Shown here piece by piece: positions 29,357-35,781 of a stretch of DNA of 64,000 bases. Numbering within the stretch: position 1 is the stretch's first letter; each line of letters starts with the position of its first letter. Below the pieces are notes generated by a model. It was given only the letters and a program-made list of their open reading frames with translations. It was not told the origin of the DNA and searched no databases. A program made the position numbers and the translations under genes. Origin of the DNA: a virus; IMG/VR virus record IMGVR_UViG_3300035684_000001, positions 62,001 to 126,000 of that record; one strand, given 5' to 3'.

Positions 29357-29899
29357 ATGAAAAAACAAATAGCAGCCTGTTTTCAAATTTCCGCCTACTC
29401 GGAAAAAACAAGAGAACAAATTGCTGAACGTATTCGCAATACCATCAAAGACTTAGACAAACCTTCCGATCCGATCGTAGAAGATTGGACAGGAGTAGAC
29501 CAAGAATGGCCACCAGAGCCAGAAGTCTATATCTTCTTCGACATGGAAGAAGAAGATGAAGTAGATGATAAAGGAATCCCGCTAAAAATCCTAAATGCGA
29601 TCGCGGGCGAAAATGTTTTTTTGTGGATGGGAGATGCCCCATCGTCTGAAGGTACTGTTCTTTTAGAAGCGAAACATCCAGAGAATGTCGAACAACACAT
29701 TCAATGGGTTGGTGTTTCGATAGATATGTACCAGCACACTTACATTGCCTGGAAAGCACACCCCTGTGCAGAGAAATACAAATGTAGCACGTCAGGGTGT
29801 CAAAAATTCGGAGAATGGTACTCGCTCCCGAAAAGTTTTGTTGAACTGACACGACCTGAGTGTCCGTCGTGCAATAAATTAGGCACAAAAATATCCTAA
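29357..29899 (+). CDS. Hypothetical 180-aa protein with C-terminal zinc-ribbon-like cysteines (copy 1)
   Basis: Starts MKKQIAACFQISAYSE and contains IVEDWTG and WPPEPEVYIFF in the first 70 residues. It ends with cysteine pairs (CSTSGC about 143-148, CPSCNK about 170-175) that could bind zinc. No family is recognised. It is the intact member of a tandem duplicated pair; the second copy (30221) aligns along its first 140 residues and has lost the cysteine tail. Own extended -10 promoter; terminators follow at 29955 and 30044. Its role may be intracellular and small-molecule or nucleic-acid related, but nothing in the sequence proves it. Confidence 0.7.
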   Translation: MKKQIAACFQISAYSEKTREQIAERIRNTIKDLDKPSDPIVEDWTGVDQEWPPEPEVYIFFDMEEEDEVDDKGIPLKILNAIAGENVFLWMGDAPSSEGTVLLEAKHPENVEQHIQWVGVSIDMYQHTYIAWKAHPCAEKYKCSTSGCQKFGEWYSLPKSFVELTRPECPSCNKLGTKIS

Positions 29900-29954
29900 T
29901 TAATTACCAAGCCTCGCACAATTTTAAACTTAAGTGAGGTTTTGATCTAAAAAA

Positions 29955-29993
29955 ACAGCATTTTAAATTTATTGTTTAAGGTGCTGTTTTTTG
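29955..29993 (+). terminator. Intrinsic terminator after copy 1
   Basis: ACAGCATTTTAAA pairs with TTTAAGGTGCTGT (with wobble pairs) and is followed by a T run. Its counterpart after copy 2 is at 30795-30835. Confidence 0.7.
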
Positions 29994-30043
29994 TTTAAAT
30001 ATAAATCTCAACAATCGCCCGCTTATAAATTTAAATTTATTCC

Positions 30044-30082
30044 AAAATGCGCCCCCAGCCTAAAAACCGGGTGGCGCATTTT
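30044..30082. terminator. Bidirectional terminator, copy 1
   Basis: AAAATGCGCC pairs with GGCGCATTTT with a partly paired interior. The interior is in the opposite orientation to that of the copy at 30902-30940. Confidence 0.7.
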
Positions 30083-30102
30083 GCGTTGAGCCGAAAATCA
30101 AA

Positions 30103-30172
30103 TTAAGAGGCAGGTATTGGCTGAATCGTAGGGGGTAGTTCGATTGTAGGTATTGAGTCGGCAGCAGCGGTT
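30103..30172 (-). pseudogene. Duplicated 3'-end fragment of the 30962-31336 gene
   Basis: This stretch encodes ADSIPTIELPPTIQPIPAS and a stop on the minus strand. It matches the last 22 codons of the downstream Pro/Thr-rich gene. It marks the right edge of the duplicated unit and has no upstream coding part. Confidence 0.75.
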
Positions 30173-30179
30173 TGAAATG

Positions 30180-30188
30180 TGTTATAAT
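30180..30188 (+). promoter_or_regulatory. Extended -10 promoter (TGtTATAAT)
   Basis: The best match to consensus in this family, 33 bases before copy 2, followed by AAACACAAACGATA. Confidence 0.65.
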
Positions 30189-30220
30189 AAAATATATAGT
30201 TGAAGTAAACACAAACGATA

Positions 30221-30664
30221 ATGAAAAAACAAATAGCAGCAGCTTGCCAAATCTCTGTCTACTCTGAATCTAAGGCAGAAGAAATAGCTAGTCGTCTTTG
30301 CAACACAATCACAGACTCAGGAAAACCATGTAATCCTATCGTAGAAGACTGGACGGGGGATGATACAAGTTGGCCACCAGAGCCCGAAGTCTACATCTTT
30401 TTCTGTATACAGGAAGAATGTGATGTGGATAATCGGGGAATCCCCGTAAAGATCCTAAATGCGATCACAGATGAAAATGTTAGCTTACGGATGGAGGAAG
30501 ATTTCTTGCTTGAAGCAAAACGTCCAGAAAGTATTGAGCAGCACTTTGAATGGGTGGGTGTTACTATCAATGAATATCAATCGATATACGCCAATCGAAA
30601 ATTCCATCCTGATGCGGAGCAATATAAACGCAACGTACCCAAATGGGAAAAATGGAACACCTAA
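30221..30664 (+). CDS. Paralogue of the 180-aa protein, truncated (copy 2)
   Basis: 147 residues, starting MKKQIAAACQISVYSE, aligning with copy 1 through IVEDWTG, WPPEPEVYIFF and VKILNAI. It lacks the copy 1 segment around residue 95 and ends early at WEKWNT. A remnant of the lost cysteine-rich tail survives out of frame at 30698-30742. It keeps an intact promoter and start, so a shortened protein is probably made. Whether it is functional, a regulator of copy 1 or decaying is unknown. Confidence 0.6.
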   Translation: MKKQIAAACQISVYSESKAEEIASRLCNTITDSGKPCNPIVEDWTGDDTSWPPEPEVYIFFCIQEECDVDNRGIPVKILNAITDENVSLRMEEDFLLEAKRPESIEQHFEWVGVTINEYQSIYANRKFHPDAEQYKRNVPKWEKWNT

Positions 30665-30697
30665 TGTTTGCTACCAAGAAACTTTAAATTTGCAGGA

Positions 30698-30742
30698 TCA
30701 AAATGCTCGTCCTGCAACAAATTAGAGCAAAAAATATCCTGA
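30698..30742 (+). pseudogene. Remnant of the zinc-ribbon tail of copy 2
   Basis: Encodes SKCSSCNKLEQKIS followed by TGA, matching the end of copy 1 (CPSCNKLGTKIS). It is no longer in frame with the truncated gene upstream. Confidence 0.7.
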
Positions 30743-30794
30743 TTAATTACTAAACCTCGCACAATTTTAACATTACGTGAGGTTTAGCTTACTA

Positions 30795-30835
30795 AAAGCA
30801 GCATCTTAAATTCATTATTTAGGATGTTGCTTTTT
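30795..30835 (+). terminator. Intrinsic terminator after copy 2
   Basis: AAGCAGCATCTTAAA pairs with TTTAGGATGTTGCTT (with wobbles), then a T run. It is the duplicate of the terminator at 29955. Confidence 0.7.
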
Positions 30836-30901
30836 TGTTGCTTGAATGTGTGTCTTGACGATCACCCCTTATAAAAAAACATAGATTTAGCCTACTTATT
30901 G

Positions 30902-30940
30902 CAAAATGCGCCACCCAGCTTTTAGGCTGGGGGCGCATTT
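30902..30940. terminator. Bidirectional terminator, copy 2, interior inverted
   Basis: AAAATGCGCC and GGCGCATTTT arms enclose a CCCAGC-GGCTGGG interior that matches the reverse complement of copy 1. It lies 21 bases past the stop of the minus-strand gene at 30962. Confidence 0.75.
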
Positions 30941-30961
30941 TGCTTTGAGCCGAAAATGAAA

Positions 30962-31336
30962 TTAAGAGGCAGGTGTTGGCTGAATCGTAGGGAGTGGTTC
31001 GATTCTAGGTATTGAGTCGGCAGTAGCGGTTGGAGTAGCGGTTGGCTCTACATTAGCAACTGGTTGGGCTGGAATCTCGGATGCTGTTGGGTCTTCAACA
31101 ACAGTTGCCGTAAGTTTTTCGTTCATTGTGGCAATAGTAGCGCTGAACGTCCTCAGAGAAGCTACTAAAGCCTCTTCATCTTGTGCTTGCTTTGCATCTT
31201 CAGCCAGCTCTGTGCCTTTCAGGGAGTCAATTTCCGCTCGCTGCGATTTTATTAAACCAATCGCTTGTTCAATCGCCGGAGCAAAAACGTTCAATCCAGT
31301 GATTAGTTCTTGTACTTCTTGGAATACTTGTTGCAT
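30962..31336 (-). CDS. Hypothetical coiled-coil protein with Pro/Thr-rich tail
   Basis: From the ATG at 31336 the protein has 124 residues. A TTG nine codons upstream is less likely because it sits only a few bases from a TACAAT box. The first 85 residues are helical (MQQVFQEVQELITGL, IKSQRAEIDSLKG) and suggest a coiled coil. The last 40 are rich in Pro, Thr and Ala (PTATPTATADSIP), like a flexible linker. No family is recognised; a virion-associated or scaffolding role is conceivable. Its 3' end has been copied into the duplicated block upstream (30103-30172). Confidence 0.65.
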   Translation of the reverse strand: MQQVFQEVQELITGLNVFAPAIEQAIGLIKSQRAEIDSLKGTELAEDAKQAQDEEALVASLRTFSATIATMNEKLTATVVEDPTASEIPAQPVANVEPTATPTATADSIPRIEPLPTIQPTPAS

Positions 31337-31398
31337 CTGAGTTTGCCTTATACTGGTTGCCAATGTATTGTAAAAGAAAAAGCGGTTGATTGCAAGTC

Positions 31399-31782
31399 AT
31401 GTATAACACAGAATCAGAGTTGATTTTTGCATTGAAACAATTGGCTGTTAAGCTCGATGAATTCAAAGCCTGGGCTGTTAGGCTAGATGTAGTTAAAGCT
31501 GCGGAAGTCGTAACAATCGCCCCGCCCGATAAACTTGATCGCGCGATCTCCGACCTAAAAATAGCCCTTGCGATTTCTGAAAAAATGCGATCGGATTGGG
31601 GGTTGCAAAAATTCAACGACAAAACGGTTACGGGGCGGTTGATGATTTTGGAGACAAAAATATTCGAGATTCCGCCACTGCTGATCCGATCGCGTCACCA
31701 TTTAAACGACGAGCTGGTTGAGTTGATTGGCTGGGATATTAAGGGCGATCAGCTGCGACTAACTTTTCGGATACTGAGTTAA
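31399..31782 (+). CDS. Hypothetical 127-aa helical protein
   Basis: Starts MYNTESELIFALKQ at the ATG at 31399 (a TTG three codons earlier is also possible). It is helical, with LDEFKAWAVRLDVVKAAEV and LKIALAISEKMRSDW, and ends LRLTFRILS. No known family. It is divergent from the coiled-coil gene and overlaps the 3' end of the response-regulator gene on the other strand by four bases. HIP1-type sites lie inside it. Confidence 0.6.
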   Translation: MYNTESELIFALKQLAVKLDEFKAWAVRLDVVKAAEVVTIAPPDKLDRAISDLKIALAISEKMRSDWGLQKFNDKTVTGRLMILETKIFEIPPLLIRSRHHLNDELVELIGWDIKGDQLRLTFRILS

Positions 31783-32684
31783 CGGAAGAGTTGTTCGATA
31801 ACAACCCTGATTTTATTTTGTATTTCAGGTAATTTGCTTGTCCATTTACTCCATAGCGAAGATGTGACAACAATTGTGGTAATAAAAGTAACAAATATCA
31901 TCTTTAGATTGTCAAAAACCATTTTATAGATTTCACTAAAAATAAATACACATAAATTACAAAACTTTTGATTGAGCTTAAGTAGCCAAATAGCTTTGCT
32001 TAATAGATTCAAAAGTTTAATATTTTTTTCTGTGCTTATAATTTTGAACTCCAATTGAAACTCGCTAAACTTTATATCTATAGTTTTGTAATTTTTTTCA
32101 ATTTCTGTAATTTGCTCTTTCAATTCATAAAGTAAGTTAAGTTGAGATTCTATAGCTTTAATATCGGTTGCTAGCGCCTGCAAGTTACTTGCTCCCGACA
32201 TTAGTAATATTCCGTCAAGTTGTTTTTCTACTCTACCGAGTCTTGCAAACAGCTCGTTAACGTAAATATTTTGTCGCAAGTTTAAATTATTTGACTCAAG
32301 GTTGGCGATCGCGTCTGGCAATGCGCTAGACTTTTGAACTAAATCTAACGCATTTTCTTTTGTTAGGCATTGATATCCTCTTTGTTTTATTTCTTGAACG
32401 AGAGCGGGATTTTTGTTTCCTGTTAGTACAACTATTTGAAGATCGGGAAAACCTTCTGCCTCTAGTGCGTCTAACGCTGCAAGGGGGTTGTCTGATTTTC
32501 TTACTAACCCTCCTAAGTCCAAAACAACACGCTTGATAGTATTATCAGCTTTTAAAATTTCTATCGCATCAGAAAGTTTTGTAGTAGAAGTAACTCCTTC
32601 AAAACCAGACTCTCGAAGAATTATTTCTGCAAATTCCCCATCGTTTGGGGAATCGTCTATTATCAATATTGGTGCGTTTGTCAT
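31779..32684 (-). CDS. Response regulator receiver protein with coiled coil and membrane segment
   Basis: 301 residues. Residues 1-125 form a receiver domain: acidic pair in IIDDSPND, phospho-acceptor Asp in VVLDLGG, conserved Thr in VVLTGN and Lys in LTKEN. A long coiled coil follows (about 130-230). A hydrophobic helix (MIFVTFITTIVVTSSLW) lies near the C-terminus at about 258-275. There is no DNA-binding domain, so output is likely by protein contact, possibly at the membrane, which is unusual for a receiver protein. The start codon overlaps the stop of the upstream regulator by four bases (ATGA), showing translational coupling. It is the third gene of a kinase-regulator-regulator operon. 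Confidence 0.85.
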   Translation of the reverse strand: MTNAPILIIDDSPNDGEFAEIILRESGFEGVTSTTKLSDAIEILKADNTIKRVVLDLGGLVRKSDNPLAALDALEAEGFPDLQIVVLTGNKNPALVQEIKQRGYQCLTKENALDLVQKSSALPDAIANLESNNLNLRQNIYVNELFARLGRVEKQLDGILLMSGASNLQALATDIKAIESQLNLLYELKEQITEIEKNYKTIDIKFSEFQLEFKIISTEKNIKLLNLLSKAIWLLKLNQKFCNLCVFIFSEIYKMVFDNLKMIFVTFITTIVVTSSLWSKWTSKLPEIQNKIRVVIEQLFR

Positions 32685-33094
32685 AAATTTTTAGGTAATA
32701 GCGTGTGCCTGCAATAGAACATCAATATATTATTCAACAGATCTATTGTGTCGTCAAACTCCAAAGGTTTTACAGTATAAGCATTGCAATGACCGTCATA
32801 AGCATCGATGATGTCGTGAGTGTTTTTTGATGTAGTTAAAATAACTACTGGAATCCGTTTTATCCTCGCAGTATTTTTAATGAAACGTAAAACGTCTTTC
32901 CCTGAAACAAGCGGTAAATTCCAATCAAGAATCACTAAGTCTGGCTGATTTGGCTCTTGCAATCGCAAGATAGCCGATCGCCCGGTTTTGACAACTTCTA
33001 GGTTGATGTTAAGTTCTGTTTTTTCAAAAGCAATTTTTGCTATTTCAGCATCGTCGGGTGAATCTTCAACCAATAAAACACTATATTTAGTCAT
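32681..33094 (-). CDS. Single-domain response regulator (Rcp1-like)
   Basis: 137 residues, only a receiver domain: VEDSPDD acidic pocket, phospho-acceptor Asp in VILDWNLP, Thr pair in VVILTTSKN and Lys in YTVKPLEF. The DWNLP and TVKPLEFDD pattern is that of the small regulators paired with cyanobacterial phytochromes (Rcp1 family). It starts five bases after the stop of the histidine kinase and overlaps the next regulator by ATGA, so the three genes form a tight operon. It probably receives phosphate from the adjacent kinase. Confidence 0.9.
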   Translation of the reverse strand: MTKYSVLLVEDSPDDAEIAKIAFEKTELNINLEVVKTGRSAILRLQEPNQPDLVILDWNLPLVSGKDVLRFIKNTARIKRIPVVILTTSKNTHDIIDAYDGHCNAYTVKPLEFDDTIDLLNNILMFYCRHTLLPKNL

Positions 33095-33099
33095 TGTTT

Positions 33100-35025
33100 T
33101 TAAATTGCACTAAATAACAATCCTTCTGTTGATGCTGGAATTGTAAAGTAAAATATACTTCCAGTACCATCACCTTCAGACTCTACCCAAATATTGCCTT
33201 TGTGTCTATTAATCACTTTGCGACAAATAGCTAAGCCCATTCCCGTTCCAGGAAAATCAGATTCGCTGTGCAGTCTTTTCCAAATTTCAAAAATCTGTTT
33301 TTGATACTGCGGATCGATGCCAATACCGTTATCGGCAATTGCATATTTCCAAAACCTAGACCCTTCTAGGTGGCAACTAATCCATACCGAAGGAGTTTCA
33401 GTAAGGTCGTTAAACTTGATGGCATTGCTAATTAAATTTTGAAATACCGAAACCAACTGAGAACGATCGCAATTAATCGTTGGAAAATTTGGCGTTAAAA
33501 ATTCAATTTTTGCTTTTTTTCTAGTTATTAGATCTGTTAAATTGTCTATCGCTTCCTGAATGATAGATTCACTGCTGTTTGGCTCAAATGGTTTTTTATT
33601 TGAATTTATTCGACTTAACTGTAACTGTTCTTCAATTTGTTCAGATAGTTTTCTAACGCTTGACGATACCTTTTCTAGACGATTGGTAATTTCACTGTCT
33701 TTGACTCCAATAATAGTTAACCGATTTTCTAGTAGTTTTTGATTATTGGAAATCGCTCTTAATGGTTCTTGCAAATCATGAGACAGTGAATAAACCACTG
33801 TTTCTAGATCTTTTTGAAACATAAATTGTTCTGTGTAGTCGATCGCTACACCTATAATGTCTCCGTTTTCTAACAACACGGTATGATTGTGAAAAATTGT
33901 TCCGTTAGCGCTAACGAACCCTGAGTGAGTAGAAAGTTCAAAAGCTTCCTTAAAAAACTGTTGATTTTTTGGATAATTTGCATTTTCTTCAAAGATATTT
34001 TTCCCTAATAGTCCTTTGTGAAAAACTTGATAATCGACTAGACTGTTTCCTAAGCAATATGTACAAATTCCTAATTTATCAAGCTTGTATAGGACTATAG
34101 GTGCTGTTTCGATGATTCGATCGAGATAGTAAGCCTGAAGGTAGTCTGATTCTTTGTTGGCGATCGCGCTACAAATTATAAATCCAGCTTTTCTTAAAAA
34201 TGTACTTTCTACCTCATTCCATGCAACACAGGGTGACTCTATTTCGATAAATCCCCAGTGAATGCTATTGATAAAAATTGGTATTACAACTAATTCTGGT
34301 GTTATCACATCTTGATAACTAAGAGTTCTTGTTGTTGATAAACGATCTTCTTTTAATGTAAACAAACATTCGTCGCCAAATAAAATAGAACAATTATTTG
34401 CTTGAAACAACTGTTGCAAAGACTGAATAGAAGCTTTTACTAATACTTGAAACGTTTTCCAATCGCTTGGGGTATTTAACAATGATTTGATTTTGCTTAT
34501 TGTTTTTGTGTGACCGCGATCTATAAATACCAATTTTATGTCCGATCTGGCTATTGCGTACTCCAAATATTGACACGTTTGTATTATAAGCAATAAATCG
34601 CTTTCAACCCATTCACGACTATTTTCGTTCCAGCAAATAAGTGCGCCCCACTCCAAATTGTTGATCTCTATGCAGCCACTGAGAACAGACTCAATTCCAA
34701 GACTAGAAAGCTCCTCGTGGTAAGGAGATCTATCTTTAGTCATGTCAACGCTTTCGTAAATTTGCTGCGACAAACTTCTTAAATGCCGACCAACAAATTC
34801 TTTATGTATTATTTCATTCCACCTGTCTTTTGAAGCGTCTGCAAGAATCCTTGGTCCTCGATCGGTCAAGATTAAGTTAAATTCACAAATCAAAACGCCA
34901 TCACAGCCAATTATTTCTTTGACTTTGGCTGCAAGGGCAATCGCTGCATTGCATATCTCGTCACCTGACAAATTTCGTCCTTGAGGTAGTGCTGGAAGTC
35001 CTAAGAAGTTCTTACTCGTGAGCAT
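33100..35025 (-). CDS. Sensor histidine kinase (GAF-GAF-PAS-HisKA-HATPase)
   Basis: About 641 residues from the ATG at 35025. The frame is open to 35121, but that extension crosses the TATAAT box and the leader hairpin. Order: an N-terminal GAF region related to phytochrome/CBCR GAF domains (SPYHEELSSLGIESV, WGALICW), a second GAF-like region, a PAS-like region, then HisKA with the H-box SLSHDLQEPLRAI. The ATPase domain has LISNAIKF, DNGIGID and GTGMGLAICRKV. The usual chromophore cysteine context is not evident, so bilin binding is doubtful. No membrane segment is seen. The kinase should phosphorylate the two regulators downstream. Its leader hairpin resembles those of the structural genes. 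Confidence 0.9.
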   Translation of the reverse strand: MLTSKNFLGLPALPQGRNLSGDEICNAAIALAAKVKEIIGCDGVLICEFNLILTDRGPRILADASKDRWNEIIHKEFVGRHLRSLSQQIYESVDMTKDRSPYHEELSSLGIESVLSGCIEINNLEWGALICWNENSREWVESDLLLIIQTCQYLEYAIARSDIKLVFIDRGHTKTISKIKSLLNTPSDWKTFQVLVKASIQSLQQLFQANNCSILFGDECLFTLKEDRLSTTRTLSYQDVITPELVVIPIFINSIHWGFIEIESPCVAWNEVESTFLRKAGFIICSAIANKESDYLQAYYLDRIIETAPIVLYKLDKLGICTYCLGNSLVDYQVFHKGLLGKNIFEENANYPKNQQFFKEAFELSTHSGFVSANGTIFHNHTVLLENGDIIGVAIDYTEQFMFQKDLETVVYSLSHDLQEPLRAISNNQKLLENRLTIIGVKDSEITNRLEKVSSSVRKLSEQIEEQLQLSRINSNKKPFEPNSSESIIQEAIDNLTDLITRKKAKIEFLTPNFPTINCDRSQLVSVFQNLISNAIKFNDLTETPSVWISCHLEGSRFWKYAIADNGIGIDPQYQKQIFEIWKRLHSESDFPGTGMGLAICRKVINRHKGNIWVESEGDGTGSIFYFTIPASTEGLLFSAI

Positions 35026-35042
35026 AATTTTTTTCAAAACAT

Positions 35043-35073
35043 AAACCCCTTCTGGGATACCCAGAAAGGGTTT
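35043..35073 (-). promoter_or_regulatory. 5' leader hairpin of the histidine kinase operon
   Basis: AAACCC...TTCTGGG (35043-35056) pairs with CCCAGAA...GGGTTT (35060-35073), a 13-bp stem with one mismatch and a 3-base loop. It lies between the -10 box and the ATG at 35025. Confidence 0.65.
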
Positions 35074-35092
35074 ATTGTAAAGGTTTTGGCTC

Positions 35093-35098
35093 ATTATA
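35093..35098 (-). promoter_or_regulatory. -10 box of the histidine kinase operon
   Basis: A perfect TATAAT on the minus strand, 68 bases upstream of the preferred start. The 35111-35157 palindrome occupies the -35 position. Confidence 0.6.
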
Positions 35099-35110
35099 CT
35101 CTTTTTTGGG

Positions 35111-35157
35111 GTTGGTGGCAATGTTGGGCGACCGGGCTACCCAATATTGCCACCAAC
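35111..35157. repeat. 47-bp near-perfect palindrome upstream of the kinase promoter
   Basis: GTTGGTGGCAAT-G-TTGGG pairs with CCCAA-T-ATTGCCACCAAC, an 18-bp stem including one G-T pair, around an 11-base centre. No T run follows on either strand, so it does not look like a terminator. A protein-binding operator is possible. Confidence 0.7.
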
Positions 35158-35360
35158 TCTTAAGGGCGATCGGTTTACAAACAAGAGCTCCCTTAAGTAT
35201 TGACAGCATTTTTTAGTTTGACCCATAAATTTTTTTCGATAAATGTATCTACTTTACTTTTTTGATCAGTATATTTTATTAAAGTTTTATTGGTATTGAT
35301 TTTTGATTTAAAATAATTTATATTAAAAAAGTAAACCGCAAAACAATAAAAAATAATTCA

Positions 35361-35684
35361 ATGAAAGTACAAATTAAAACAGGTAGTGAATGGCACACTA
35401 CAGAGCGTCGCGGATCAATGGTAAAGATAAACGGCAAACCTATTTATGAAGTGCTAAAACCGATTAATAAGCCCGAATGGGAACTTGTCGGAAACAAAGG
35501 CACTCACGGTAAATGGTGCGTTGCAGAATACGAACTACCAAAAGGCGCAAAAATTGAATTTAAAGCTACAGCTAACAATCGCGAAGATATAGTTAGCTCT
35601 TTTGTTGTCGGAGAAATACCGTCAATCGATGTAGACGGCTATACTTACAACAATAGCATTTGCGGTTGGATTGTTTCAATTTAA
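35361..35684 (+). CDS. Hypothetical 107-aa beta-rich protein
   Basis: Starts MKVQIKTGSEWHTTERRG and contains VNGK-like and GKWCVAEYELPKGAKI segments. It is mostly alternating hydrophobic and polar residues, suggesting a beta fold. No family is recognised. The AT-rich 35158-35360 stretch upstream probably contains its promoter, but no convincing extended -10 was seen. It precedes the lysin gene by 97 bases, with that gene's leader in between. Confidence 0.65.
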   Translation: MKVQIKTGSEWHTTERRGSMVKINGKPIYEVLKPINKPEWELVGNKGTHGKWCVAEYELPKGAKIEFKATANNREDIVSSFVVGEIPSIDVDGYTYNNSICGWIVSI

Positions 35685-35745
35685 CATCTAAAACAATAAA
35701 CTCGACCGCCTCGCCCGGTCGCCTGCCACCAAATCAAAACACACG

Positions 35746-35771
35746 CCCTGCCTGGGATTCCCTGAGCAGGG
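35746..35771 (+). promoter_or_regulatory. Terminator-like 5' leader hairpin of the lysin gene
   Basis: CCCTGC (35746-35751) pairs with GCAGGG (35766-35771), with an inner GGG-CCC stem. TTTTTTATTT follows directly and then the ATG at 35782. The preceding AAACACACGCCC matches the leader of the spike gene. A second small hairpin (GACCG/CGGTC) lies at about 35704-35720. Confidence 0.65.
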
Positions 35772-35781
35772 TTTTTTATTT

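Larger units (their letters stand above)
29322..31023 (+). repeat. Tandem segmental duplication, period about 0.86 kb
   Basis: The block 29322-30172 (promoter, gene, two terminators and the 3' end of the minus-strand gene) is repeated as 30180-31023. Matching points are about 859-864 bases apart. The copies have diverged substantially, so the event is not recent. Confidence 0.85.

Noticed and set aside
31779-35121. Kinase-regulator operon as chromosomal DNA unrelated to the phage
   Set aside because: Its leader has the same hairpin architecture as the structural genes and it is flanked on both sides by phage-type genes, so it was kept as part of the element, though host origin cannot be excluded.
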